Of a DNA stretch of 64,000 bases, positions 1 to 11,480 are shown in pieces. Under the pieces are notes generated by a model that was not told where the DNA came from, made no database searches, and saw only the letters and a program-made list of their open reading frames with translations. The position numbers and the translations under genes are program-made. How positions within the stretch are numbered: the stretch's first letter is position 1; every line of letters begins with the position of its first letter. This DNA comes from Spisula solida. Taxonomy: Eukaryota > Mollusca > Bivalvia > Venerida > Mactridae. The stretch is taken from NCBI GenBank assembly GCA_947247005.1, contig OX365944.1:24961501-25025500 (forward strand), in the 5' to 3' direction.

Positions 1-136
1 ATGAACACATGCAAACAACTAACACGCTATCATGTATAACAAAAAAGATACAAGCGTAACTAGTTGGGCTACTTTTAACTTTTAATGAGTGTAATATCAC
101 GAGCTCGCAGCGAACTGCGTACTACTAGGTCATTTT

Positions 137-251
137 AAGTTATAGTTAGAACATATTAAGTAAATTTTAATGATTAAAAAGGGCGGAGCGAGCGAAGCGA
201 AGCGAGACCTTTTTAGTCATTAAAATTTACTTAATATGTTCTAACTAACTT
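137..251. repeat. Near-perfect inverted repeat (hairpin), ~45-bp arms
   Basis: The arm at 137-182 is mirrored at 208-251 with only a few mismatches. The spacer of about 25 bp is purine-rich, with repeated GAGCGAAGC motifs. The structure could fold as a long hairpin and resembles the inverted core of a small foldback or MITE-type element. The following 250 bases show no coding potential. Confidence 0.8.
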
Positions 252-1403
252 AGAATATAACATTCTGCATTCTGATTGGCCGATAGAAATTAGCGCCAAC
301 GGATAACGTCAAGTCTGTTAAGAGAAAATTTTAATGATCAAATTTCCATTTAACCGCGAAAATGCGGCGTTTTCATTGGCTCATAATGTAGGTTATATTC
401 TAATGAATGAAATTTTATGAACATGTTCTATTTTTGAACAGAAAAATACCACTCTCCGATAATGAGTATAAATTGTACTTATCACAGACGTAAGCAATTG
501 TGTTTTTGTTAAATTTGTTGTAGTTTTGTTGTTTAAAATGAATTTTGGCCATTTGTGCAACTTATTTTAAAGGTACAGTCGGTATGGTCGCCGCTTCTTC
601 AGTGCTAGGCGTCGTCGTTGTTAGGATCGTGGGTCCAAGGCATACCACGGATGAGGGTTTATATACGACTTTATTATTTTGTATTTCAAAGACATCATAT
701 AAATGTGTTTCATCTTTTTTTATTTTTTTCTAGGCTTATAAATGGTTGTTAAGGTAACGTTTATGCTTGTGAAATAAAAGTGGGGTACAGATTCATCCGC
801 CTAAACAATGCTTTAAGTGTCCTTCGTTTTATTTAAATGTTGTATTCCAAGCCATACAACGGTTGAAAGTATATGAAAGTATATTACATGATAATACACC
901 ATGACTTTTTGACAGTGGAAATAATAAATTGCCGCTTGTGACATACCATGCGTGCGCTTAAGAACCGTGAAATAGTAACGTGAAATAATGCATCATTATG
1001 AGTGCGAGACATTTTACGGGCGTAGTCAAGTTAAAGCCGCATGTTTATGCATGCATTCAAATGCAAGTTTTTGTCACGTATTATTGTAATTTCCTAATTT
1101 ACACGATAAATCTAATTATGAGGAATGTGAAAACTAATAGCCGACAAGACAAACGGATTTAGAAAGACGCAGTGTGGCGTTTAGAACTTGAATTAATGTA
1201 AATAATCCCGCTCATTAAATTTAATTAAATGCAAATAGTTTAACGTCTTTGTCACAGTTTTACGTAAACATAATAAAAGGAGTGCACTTGGCGAGTGTAA
1301 CTGCTTTTTTCAAGCTGGATTTTTTCTTGAAAGTGTATCGAATTCAATTGTTGGTATCCTCAAATCCCTACAATTTTCATATACAACGCGGAATAGATCT
1401 GAG
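252..1403. other. Non-coding stretch, no gene recognised
   Basis: AT-rich sequence without a convincing gene. One short plus-strand open frame (545-733) is GC-richer at its start but has no recognisable motif and no clear splice context. I looked on the minus strand for the next exon of the GH18 gene and found none. Confidence 0.4.
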
Positions 1404-1544
1404 GTGATATTCAATATTGATCTCATTTAATTGGAGAATAAGGATAGCCAATCATATCGCCTGTTACTGACCAAGAGTTTGATATTGTGTGATCTGATTG
1501 GTTGTCCTTATCCTTAAGTCAAGTAAGATCAATGTTGAATACCA
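1404..1544. mobile_element. Short TIR element (MITE), copy 1 of 2
   Basis: About 140 bp, bounded by inverted copies of TATTCAATATTGATC. A second copy lies inverted at 22863-23006 and shares the interior, including the ATCCTTAAGTCAAGTAA segment and the GGTTGTCCTTATCC segment. Two copies in opposite orientation with inverted ends fit a non-autonomous DNA transposon. No coding capacity. Confidence 0.65.
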
Positions 1545-1993
1545 GAAAAGCACAGACCCCATGACTATAACACTTTGTTATGGTTCAAACAGTATTTTTT
1601 TTCTTTTACAGCAACCTTTATATAAACACGTTCCGTCTTACCGATTTTTTTTAATATTTGATGGATATCCTTAAACAAAGCTCTGTAATATTTTTTGAAC
1701 AAGTAACGATTTTTTAATTATTGCACTGTAAAAAAAACAAACTTAAGCAAGTGCAAATCTCTTATTGTGTAGAGCATAAAAAGGGCTTTATAATCAGGGA
1801 TCATGATACAGCAAACATTATATTACTGTGTATATGTACATATATATTCCTGACGTAAAATTATAGCATTTAGGTGACCCCTTTTACCGTGTACAAACTA
1901 TAGAAATTTGCAAACTTTTGACGTTACGCGTACTGTGTTACGCTTATGGGTCGCAACTTTTGACGTTACGTCATAACAATAGGGCAGAACGGA

Positions 1994-2130
1994 ACACACA
2001 TCAAGACAAAATACAGAAAAGTACCCAGAACAAGACAAAATACAGACAGGAACACAGCTAGAACAAGGGACACAGAACAAGACCAAATACAGAAAGAAAC
2101 ACAGAACAAGACAAACTACAGAAAGAAACA
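1994..2130. repeat. Short tandem repeat next to GH18 exon 3
   Basis: Degenerate tandem units of roughly 30-40 bp built around ACAAGACAAAATACAGAAAG and AACACAGA. The array lies just inside the intron, downstream of the splice donor of the GH18 exon that ends at 2137. Confidence 0.6.
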
Positions 2131-2136
2131 CAATAC

Positions 2137-2389
2137 CTGTAAAAGTAACGAAAAGTTGACCCTGTCACGTGGTCGGCCTCCACGCTTGGTCGGATGCTGC
2201 CAGTCTATAGTCAGCCCATCGAAGTTTCTATCTCGTAGAAATTTAACAGCGGACTTTGCAAATATACGTCTGTAAATCCGACCAGCAGCCATCTTGCTAA
2301 AGTCCTTACTTCCCATGTTCCATCCACCAACTCCCAGTAATGTTTTCATATCGGGGTTTAACTGTTTTAGATTGTTCACTCGATCGTAC
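2137..2389 (-). CDS. GH18 gene coding exon 3 (active-site motif exon)
   Basis: 253 nt, with acceptor CTATTCTAG and donor GTATTG. The encoded 84 residues run from the NNLKQLNPDMKTLL segment through VGGWNMGS to the degenerate active-site motif DGLTIDWQHP. No stop or frameshift is present, so this looks like a maintained pseudoenzyme rather than debris, although downstream exons cannot be seen. Confidence 0.88.
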
Positions 2390-5300
2390 CTAGAATAGGC
2401 AGGCATAATTATATTGTATTGTCCAAACAAATTATTGACCTTATCCCCGACCTTTACGCGTGCATATACAATTGTATTCCCAGCTGCTTCTTAGACGGAA
2501 TATATACATTTTCGTTGGAAAAAGGTCTTGCTTTCCGGTTATTTAGGTTACTGCATATATCACACTTCGTAGTCCCTCGTATTTACTCTCGGCTAATGAA
2601 AACACAGACCGAAATTCAATTATTGCATAGAAATCAACTACATGTAGTAAATTATGCTGATAGAAGGTTCAAGGGCCAGGTTCATTTGTTTACTCTATAA
2701 TGAGACAAAAAACCTCAAAGCAAGGGAATCAGAAGGATCGGTACTCCTAGATAAATTACAAATTCAATGTACAGAGTAGATGTATAATTAGCGAGCAATG
2801 TGACAGTTGACCAAGAACATAGTTTACACACCCAGCGGTGACATTTCGCAAAGCCATGACAATCGTCATACTGGTGTGTGTTTTTTGATAGCTAAATTTC
2901 GTAATCTGAGCTCGTGACGTACTAAATTGCAATCGAGAACATCAATATTTCATCATGTCACGATTTTTTAAATGTTAACGCCAGTATTTCGTATGTCCAC
3001 AACAAAAGGTGTTTAACTTTTGTGCTCTAAAACAAATGTACATCCTAACCAGGAACCTAAGTAGCCGGGCAATGAATGTATTTAATACCATGAAAGCTTA
3101 ATAACTGTTACGAATTATTACCTGATAAGCAAGCAAAAAAACTATATTTGTAAATTAATTTATTGATGTTTTATCACGTTATAATAAAACATACAGAGAT
3201 GTTTTATGTTGAATTTCAATAATTCTAATTACGGAAGGTTTAGACAATTTGATCACAAAAATAGATTTCATAAATTAAAATAACAAATACTCAGATGGAC
3301 ATCTTTACAATCATATTAAATACTCACATTCCATCGCTCCAAGAATTTCCATCGTCGTTCCATTCTACTGAAGCAAGTTTGTTGCCTTTAAGTTTAGCAT
3401 ACACATATATTACATGCGTACATAATGACGGGTCAACGTCTTCCGGTAGAAACTTTCCTCCATCTGGCCTGTACTGGGCCCAGTTTGTGTATACACAGAC
3501 CACCCTAAACGCTGCAGTATCTGTGAAAAACGGAATTAAGGTATTAAAAGCTAGTATAAAACTTTTTTTCTAATTTTGCCACGTGGCGCAGTTTTGACTC
3601 GGGAATACCCGTTGGTTCACGAAGATCAAGAGATGGAGCCTCTACTACATAGACCTTTTTATCCTAGATGCCGAATTAGCAGACTTGACAAATACTATCA
3701 GGGGTGACATTGCGACCAACTTTCGCTAAGTTTTAAAAGCGAAATTTCTACATAAGCAAGTGTTGTCGTGGACCGGAAGGGCGAAGAGTAGGAGAAGGCG
3801 CATTAGCAGACTTGACAAATACTTTCCGAGATGACATTGCGACCAAGTTTCGCTACGATTTAAAAGCGAAAGTTCTACACAAGGAAGTGTTGCCGTGCGA
3901 CCGGAAAGGCGTAGAGTGACTCCCAAAGGCTCACATTGTCATTTATTTGATGCAAAAATAGTTTTATGCATGAATTTTTTTATTGTTAATGAATGTAAGT
4001 AAAATGATTTTAAACTAACTGAAACTTTAAATAGCTGCGCGTGTATACCTGCATTTAACAAATGGTGCGCATAAGCTAGCTTAACATGCAGAGCCATTAA
4101 TTAATTACGTACAGTAATTAGGTTAACAAGGCACGTAATACTAATGTTTTAATATGCAAAAACAAGTTAATTATGCGTCGAAAATGCGTTGCAATATGTG
4201 TAATACTTTTTCAGCAACGTTTCTACATTTTGTAACAATTATGCCTTTCATTAACGGTTTTCGGTGTAAATTTATGTTACATGTATGTAACCATTTTAAC
4301 TTTTAAGGGAGTTTCCTACAACTGCCGAATTTATCGGATCGTTTGTCAATGTCCAAAAAGTTGACAATTTTATACGCTGCAATAATTTCCTTACATATGA
4401 TGTTGAAAGTTGTCAGCGTGAAATCATGTAAAAAGGACATTTTAAACAAATTTGAAACAAGGCAACCATTTCGTAGTTAGCTCATAAACAACACGTGTTG
4501 TTGTTGTTATGAACAGCGCCAAGGGCATTTGTATCTTTCTCTCGTCTTGCTACTTTAGAAAGAAAGAGATACCTAGTACGCATGTGCGGAAAGTTCGACT
4601 TAAACAAACTTAAAATTAAGTTTAAATCATAAATCATCATGTTAATATTCTAGTTTGATAGTGACTTATATGTCCATTGGGCCGGGTGTATATATTATAC
4701 GTTTTATATGTTTGTTGTACATATTTACACAGGTCACTTTAATAAACAATATACTTACTTACTTACATACATACAAATGATGAAATGTAAATGAGTATTA
4801 ATGAATATGATAATAATACGCAATATTCATATTTTTCACTTTTTGCATGTACAAAAAGTGAATGGGGAACGGTAGCATTAAAAATAATAAATGAGTGCAA
4901 TAAGTCACTACAATTGTTCAAACAATTATATAATTACAAAGTCATCATAGAAGAGATGTCTACAATATTAAGTAGTTTGGAAGATAAAAGGTACCTATAC
5001 CTTAACACTCGATGTACATGCTAGATATGAATTTGTAAAGAAGAAGCTCCGATTGGTTGAAACCATCACATTTTAGCTGGCGCAGGTGCAGTTATGATAA
5101 TTTTACAACCTATGTTTGTTCAGTTACGGAATACGTATTATTGATCTTGGTTAGCCTCAAACCCCAATGACGACGAAACATATAAAAAATAAATAACAGT
5201 TTATTTTGAAAAATAGATTTGTCAACACCTTGATTTATAGTTCTATTCTGTTATTGTAATTTATACAATGTGGTTTCATTTACTAATTTGTCGGTGTTTA

Positions 5301-6328
5301 TATTGTTTCAACCAGTGAACACAGATATTGAGAAAACTTTTCTGCCCTCATCAAATGAACACAAAATGTGGTACATGTACATTTTACAGGAAGTTTATTG
5401 TGGATTAGCATAAAACATTTCTTAAACAAGACTGCGTTCAATAAACGCTTATGCCCCCTGTGGAAGCCTTGTCCATAAATAAGTCTAAGTCCAAAATTAG
5501 GTCAAGGTGAAGGTCAAAATGGGGTCAGGTGATACAGGTGTGTGGAGAGTGTTCATATACAACATCCATGCAAGTTTGGAAACTTTGTAGCAAGCCATTA
5601 AGATGCTAGAAGAAACGGTCAATTTGGGTTAACCAGGACGGACGGACGAACGGACGGACGAACGGACGAACGGACGAACGGACGGACGGATGGACAGGTG
5701 AATCACTATATGCCTCCCGATCTATCGATACGGGGGCATAAAAATGGAGGATATTTTATTTTCAAATATCTCGAAACATATAAAATTATATACTAGTATC
5801 TCGATGGATGGCTTAGAATAAGAATGTCGTTAATACAAAAATGCTAGTTTTAGAAAACGAGAAAAAAGTGTTTGAAAAGTTCTTTTTACTTATAAATGGA
5901 ATATACTTTTTCTACTTCAGTTTGATCAACATGACCTGTTCTAATTTTCATGAAAAGAGGTTTATAAGAGCGCCTTTCGGTGCAGATTTCAAATATGTAT
6001 ATGTCTCATTGCTACTGGCCTTACTCTTTTCTTAGCCAGAGATTTGTTTCCTGGTACGGTGATATTTATAATTAATAAAAAAAACGGTCATTAACATACT
6101 CTCGTTTTACAAGGTCATCAGCAATGTGAAAGGGATGATAGTGTAGGAGTTTATTTTAACGACATAAATGTTTAAAGTTAATATGATACAAGAAGGTCTA
6201 ATAAAGCTACTACGGAATTTATACTTCAAGTGCCTGTTTTTGCTTTAAAAAATGCAACTGTAATAATATACGTGTATAATCATACCTTGCAAAACAGTGA
6301 ACAAGATTACAAGTGCAGCAAGCCTCAT
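2137..6328 (-). CDS. GH18 chitinase-like secreted protein, 5' part of gene (3 coding exons, joined)
   Basis: Joined exons 6328-6286, 3520-3328 and 2389-2137 encode 163 residues of a glycoside hydrolase family 18 protein. All junctions are GT-AG and the phases agree (1, 2, then 0). Residues 1-14 (MRLAALVILFTVLQ) look like a secretion signal. Next come the GH18 strand-1 region (VCVYTNWAQYRPDGG), the CT-x-V region, the conserved GGWN of strand 3, and the strand-4 active-site segment FDGLTIDWQHP. Active family members have DGxDxDWE. Here the middle Asp is Thr and the catalytic Glu is Gln, so hydrolysis is unlikely and a chitin-binding, chitinase-like lectin role is inferred. A splice acceptor abuts the ATG, so a 5'UTR exon lies further right. 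About two thirds of a normal GH18 domain is missing; the next exon was not found in 1-2136 and probably lies beyond the left edge. Confidence 0.85.
3328..3520 (-). CDS. GH18 gene coding exon 2
   Basis: 193 nt, with acceptor TTTTTCACAG and donor GTGAGT. Encodes VCVYTNWAQYRPDGGKFLPE, CTHVIYVYAKLKGNK and the WNDDGNSWSDG segment, the usual N-terminal portion of mollusc and vertebrate GH18 proteins. The plus-strand open frame over the same bases (3295-3573) is a shadow. Confidence 0.88.
3675..3921. repeat. 127-bp tandem duplication in GH18 intron 1
   Basis: Two adjacent copies, starting at 3675 and 3802. Both begin ATTAGCAGACTTGACAAATA and carry TGACATTGCGACCAA and GACCGGAA blocks, with moderate divergence. 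It lies in the intron between coding exons 1 and 2. The open frame across it on the minus strand has no recognisable product. Confidence 0.75.
5418..5743. mobile_element. GGAC-type dispersed element, copy 1
   Basis: Starts near AAGACTGCGTTCAATAAACG, contains an AGGTCAAGGTGAAGGTCAAA block and a GGAC/GAAC simple array (about 5636-5693), and ends near GGGGGCATAAAA. ATGCCCCC near the start and GGGGGCAT at the end are inverted. A near-identical copy runs off the right end (63713-64000), and a decayed one is at 49378-49568. It lies in the first intron of the GH18 gene. No coding capacity. Confidence 0.75.
6286..6328 (-). CDS. GH18 gene coding exon 1 (signal peptide)
   Basis: ATG at 6328-6326. The codons give a hydrophobic 14-residue leader, then one base before a GTATGA donor. 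The phase matches exon 2, with the split codon giving Asp. A TTTTCAG acceptor directly precedes the ATG, pointing to an intron in the 5'UTR. Confidence 0.78.
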
Positions 6329-6534
6329 CTGAAAATATAAAGGTAACATATACGTAACGTTACAAAACCACAAACAGCAAACAATAATCAACAAGTATGC
6401 GTACAAATTATAAATTGTCTGAACCTGTGGCTATCATACCAGGATACAGTGACTATTGACGTATGTCATCTGTGCGGCACACCAGTGGCGTGTCTTCTGG
6501 TTGCACATTATTTCACACCATTGGCAAATCTTCT

Positions 6535-7320
6535 GCATGACACACCATTGACAAGTCCTTTGACTGACACACCATTGGCAAGTCGTCTGGGTGACGCACT
6601 ATTGGCAAGTCGTCTGACTGACACACCATTGACAAGTCGTCTGGGTGACGCACTACTGGCAAGTCGTCTGACTGACACACCATTGGCAAGTCGTCTGGGT
6701 GACGCACTATTGGCAAGTCGTCTGACTGACACACCATTGGCAAGTCGTCTGGGTGACGCACTATTGACGAGTCCTCTGACTGACACACCATTGGCAAGTC
6801 GTCTGGGTGACACACCATTGGCAAGTCATCTGGGTGACACACCATTGGCAAGTCATCTGGGTGACACACCATTGGCAAGTCATCTGGGTGACACACCATT
6901 GGCAAGTCATCTGGGTGACACACCATTGGCAAGTCATCTGGGTGACACACCATTGGCAAGTCGTCTGGGTGACACACCATTGGCAAGTCATCTGGGTGAC
7001 ACACCATTGGCAAGTCGTCTGGGTGACGCACTATTGGCAAGTCGTCTGACTGACACACCATTGGCAAGTCGTCTGGGTGACGCACTATTGACGAGTCCTC
7101 TGACTGACACACCATTGGCAAGTCGTCTGGGTGACACACCATTGACAAGTCGTCTGTATGCCACACCATTGACAAGTCGTCTGGGTGACACACCATTGGC
7201 AAGTCGTCTGGGTGACACACCATTGGCAAGTCGTCTGGGTGACACACCATTGACAAGTCGTCTGGGTGACACACCATTGACAAGTCGTCTGTATGCCATA
7301 CCATTGACAATGTGTATGTG
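6535..7320. repeat. 27-bp minisatellite, about 29 units, upstream of the GH18 gene
   Basis: The unit is ACACCATTGGCAAGTCGTCT followed by GGGTGAC. Variants are CATCT, GACGCACTATTGG, CTGACTG and GTATGCC. A higher-order 54-bp unit alternates two 27-bp types at about 6590-6800 and 7020-7130; a homogeneous run occupies about 6800-7010. Because 27 is divisible by three and the unit lacks stops in most frames, overlapping open frames of up to 322 codons occur on both strands. The plus frame reads DTPLASRLG repeats. I regard these as non-coding. Confidence 0.88.
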
Positions 7321-8004
7321 TGCCACTACATGGGCAAGTCATTTGGATGGCACATGCAATTGGCAAGTCGTCTCGGTTGCTCACCATCTGCAAGTCGTCT
7401 GCATGGCTCACGATTGACTAGTCGTTTGCGTGACATTTCATCTGTTGGCCATTTCTATACCAGTACTGATAGACGCATGCACAGCGGCACAACAGCTGTA
7501 TGTGATTTTATCTTATTTTTGCAGTCTATCTATTTAGCTTTCTGTTTGCTATGTTTTATTTGCCTTTTCCCCAATTACATTGTAAATTAGTCAGACTTAA
7601 ATCTGGATGGTATATTGGTACAATTATTTGTTTTTTATTACTTTTTAAGGTTAGCTAGATTTTTGTGTTGCGTTTAAGAGAGGAAATGGACTTAATTTCG
7701 CGCATAGACCCCGATGTTGTTTCCACAGACCATATAAAATATAGGGTCATAGACAGGCGAGTTGTAAATCTGTATAGATAGATTTGTCAGGCATTCTTAT
7801 TTGTTCTGCTTATTATATTGGACTAGGCACAGCTGTCATTCTGTAAGGAATGTACAATGAAAAGTTTATGTGCTATTGAAAGTCGAAACAATATACGTAT
7901 ATACAGCGATAGAACAGAAACGTAGGGTAACAAGAAGTATAATGTGTGTCTACTCAGCCTTCACATATTGCGTTATTTATAATTTCAAACCACATTGTGA
8001 TTTG

Positions 8005-8213
8005 TATAGTCCAGTCAGGATAAGAATACAGTGACGCAGCGGTCGGGTACACTATTACGGTGTAAAACCAATTATAAAGGCTTAAACAGACTGCCATAAT
8101 GTCAATGCTAAACTAACAAACTATATTCGTACTACCTATTCAGACAATGGATGTAATCTTCTGTGTACACAAAAACGGCTACGTCACTGTCGCCAGATTC
8201 TTACTGGGTTATA
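8005..8213. mobile_element. TIR element (MITE) with TATAGTCCAG end, decayed copy
   Basis: Starts TATAGTCCAGTCAGGATAAG and shows the GTGACGCAGCGGTCG segment. This is the reverse orientation of the better-preserved copy at 40696-40905. Its other end (TTCTTACTGGGTTATA) has diverged. Confidence 0.6.
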
Positions 8214-10082
8214 ACGGTGTAGGGAATCAAAATCCCAAAATTCAAATGTATGAAATATACTAACGAGTCGGTCACCACGGTCAGATCCTTAAAACCCCCC
8301 ACTCATGCGTCACGAGTGTATTACCAACCACTCATATGAATGTGTGGCCATTATTTGTTTAGAATGTTGTAGATTACAGCCAAAACTGTTGTTTTATTTA
8401 TTTTCGTTGGTACCAAAGTTCAGGGTGTTCAGTAAACGGATATTTTATGGAGTGCGTAAATTCGTGGTTGTGCCTTATGTGGAATAATAACAAACGTTTA
8501 ACGCGCGTTTATTCTTCCTTGTTACCTGCGAGCCTTGACCTGCGAGCCTTGAGCGAGCAGGTATATTGGATAGCATAAAGTAAAAAGTCCATGGAGGGAT
8601 GGGATGGTTTACGATTTCAAAAAAAAAATTCCAAAAAAAGATGCATTTTGTAAGAATGTCGTGAACCAGACTACTTCCATTATTCCATGCGGATAACATC
8701 GGTTTTTGTCGCATTTCAATAGTTTATTTACCGAAGAAATCAGAACTGTCCGAAATTTCAGTAATCGCTAGGCAATATTGAGACCATGGATCTAAACAGC
8801 ACGTGACTGCAGCTACATAAGCACAGCGCTTCCCAGTCTGGAGTACATCCCGTAGAGAACACATTGTTCTTGAACGAAAATAGGTTAGTTCTATGGTTAA
8901 TGTGTCAGGATTACGGAATTTCGGGTGTACTCGGCACTTCGCTCCGTAAATTATTTTTTTGATTTTTTTAGCATCAGCGGGTAAAATTAGTGCTGGTTGT
9001 TTCCCTTGATAAAATTAACAACATATACAGTTCCTGTGATCTTCACAGATCTATACCATAGATCTACTACATTAAACAACCAACACTTTATAACTTATTA
9101 TATAGTATAATTGTAATAAGCACTTGGGCAAGCTAGCTTACTTTCTATTATCAATACATTCATCATTCTATCAGCAACAGTTCATCTCATAAATATGCAT
9201 ACACATTAATATACCAACATCATCTCATATACATAAAGTACATGTAAAAATTTATAGCACATAACACGCATCTTTCCCCATTTTTATGAACTAAAAATCT
9301 TGTTAGCTCTAAGTGCCCAAAGCTGAATGACCACATACCTTCAATAACTGTGCACGACAACTCGTGCGCTATGGTTACCAACATAACAAGTCCTGATTCG
9401 TGCAATCAGAAGATCTTAACCAATCACAGGAAAGCATTTTCCGTCTTATGCGCTTCGCTTAACCGACAGAAAATAAATTTTCTTTTGGTCTCCAGTGTCA
9501 TATAAGGAGAGTTACCATTCAGTGTTAATGTCTATTCAGAGACTTAAACTTCTAAATGTCTCTTGTAGTTTATTGTTAGACATTCAAACCCCTCACATAC
9601 AGCTTCTCGTGTCAATCTGTATTTCATAGTGACATTTATGTATTTAATTAATATACTTTACGTGGTAACTGATATAGATGTCTTCTTGCAATCGTTCAAA
9701 CTTAAGACATTAATATCATACCGCTTTGAACATTATGAATTTTGGATTATTTCATTGCGCTTTTTTGTCGTTTCCTGTCATTTTTTAACGCATTCCACAT
9801 TGTTTAAATCAATGTAATGGCCACATTGTAGCCATGAATAAATTAATTTATAATAAAACCCTCCATAATTGTATTTAAAACAATTACGCGATACACGTAT
9901 ATGACTTTCGCTATTACGTTGTTACATTTTCACCGGATTGTATTAATTTAATAACAATTAAATTTAGTAAATAACTTGTTTTGGTAAAATCTTAAATTTG
10001 AACTCTCACCTCTCCTACTTAACTCTTACACGTATGTGTGTGTCTGCAGAAAATAACGTAGGATAATATGTAGGAAATTATT
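8214..10082. other. Non-coding AT-rich region
   Basis: No gene, exon or clear repeat family recognised. Short open frames at 8305-8487, 9220-9405 and 9629-9817 have no recognisable motif, and I saw no clear splice sites around them. A short tandem duplication of TGCGAGCCTTGA lies at about 8526-8552. Confidence 0.4.
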
Positions 10083-10372
10083 TGATATTGGTGATGATTA
10101 AATTAGAGTTTTAACATTGCCAGATTATGTGACATTTGTGATGATTAAAGTAGAGGTTTAACATTGCCAAATGATGTGATATTTGTGATGATTTAATTAG
10201 AGGTTTAACATTGCCAGATAATGTGATATTTGTGATGATTAAATTAGAGGTTTAACATTGCCAGATTATGTGATATTTGTGATGATTAAATTAGAGGTTT
10301 AACATTGCCAGATTATGTGAAATTGGTGATGATTAAATTAGAGGTTTAACATTGCCAAATGATGTGATATTC
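10083..10372. repeat. 47-bp tandem repeat, six copies
   Basis: The unit includes GATGATTAAATTAGAGGTTT, AACATTGCCAGATTATGTGA and TATTTGT, repeating every 47 bp from about 10092, with few substitutions. More decayed units of the same family occur at 11165-11480. Confidence 0.85.
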
Positions 10373-10446
10373 ATGTATACATCCGGTTCGTTTATTATTC
10401 ATTTATGCATATGTAGGGTTATAAAATTAGGACATTGTGTAGCTTT

Positions 10447-10700
10447 TTAGTCCCCTATCGGTTTTCGACCGGAGGGGACTATAGGTTTGCCCTCCGTCCG
10501 TTCGTCCGTCCGTCAAAAATCTGGATTCTGACATAACTCAAACAATTTCCAAGCTAGGTTATGAAACTTGGTAAGTGTATAGGGGGCAATAATGGGATAA
10601 TGCATGTCCAAAATATTTTGATTCCAACCAAAATTGTGGTTGCTATGGCAACAGAAACATTGACAATGGCTTAAAACCGAAAGGGGGCTTCTGTATTGCT
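10447..10700. mobile_element. Dispersed repeat beginning TTTTAGTCCCCT, copy 1
   Basis: Shared with 48351-48602 over about 250 bp: TAGTCCCCTA, CTATAGGTTTGCCCTCCGTC, ATAGGGGGCAATAA, AATTGTGGTTGCTATG and GACTTCTGTATTGCTTG (GGCTTCTGTATTGCTTG here). The first 40 bp contain an imperfect palindrome (CCCCTATCGG...CCGGAGGGG). It lies between the fresh and decayed parts of the 47-bp array and may have inserted into it. Non-coding. Confidence 0.7.
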
Positions 10701-11159
10701 TGCATTTCTAATGACTTGTTCCCATATCTCTATCTAGCGCACCATTATCACCTATCTGTTTACTAACATTTGCTATTTCTGTTTATTGACAACCATCAAA
10801 TATCATGTTTTACCATTTACTGTGATTCTTAAACTTTTTAGGACATTATGACAGCTAAAACTTGGTCTTTCAGCTTTTTTGGAGCTTAATGAAATGAAGT
10901 TCTTTAAGTTTTTTAATAGCTGAAACTAGCTTTCTTACAGCTGAAACTATGTCTTTGCGCTTTTTACAGCTGAAATAAGTTCTTTCAGCTTTTTAACAAC
11001 TATGTTGGATTTTTATCGGTTTAATTTGTTTCATTTTTTCGTTCACTTGTGTTAGGCATTGTGCCATGTGATTGTGGTCTGTGTTATTTCCGTTTTCTGT
11101 ACTCGGTTGTGTCAGTTGATTGATACCTTCCCTGTCCGACATTTCATAATCGCTTTGGT

Positions 11160-11480
11160 GAGGTTATAAGTAAAGGTTTATCATTGCCAATTTATGTAAT
11201 TTAGTTGATGTGCAAATTAGTTATTTAACATTGCCCAAATTATTTGATATTGGTGGTGTGTAAATGAATAGTTTAACATGCCAAATTATGTGATATGTAT
11301 TCTGACTGTAAATTAGTTGTCTAACATTGCCAAATTAAGTGACATTTTTGCTGTTTAAAATATTGTTCGAACACTCTACACTTGTGAAGTACTAGTGTGT
11401 AAAGAAATGGTCTAACATTACCAAACTATGTGATAATGGAAATGTGTAGATTAGTAGTCTCACAGCACATACTTTTTTGA
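11160..11480. repeat. Decayed members of the 47-bp repeat family
   Basis: Four or five degenerate copies of the TTTAACATTGCCAAATTATG core at irregular spacing of about 50-90 bp. They are more diverged than the array at 10083-10372. Confidence 0.6.

Noticed and set aside
1898..2131. Minus-strand ORF as the next GH18 exon
   Set aside because: It is intron sequence after a good donor at 2136; translation is a Cys/Val-rich tandem repeat with no GH18 similarity.
6449..7417. 322-codon repeat ORF and overlapping ORFs on both strands
   Set aside because: Explained by a 27-bp minisatellite whose unit length keeps frames open; start codon and flanks are not gene-like.
10083..10372. CRISPR-like array
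   Set aside because: Repeats are directly contiguous with no unique spacers, and the host is eukaryotic.
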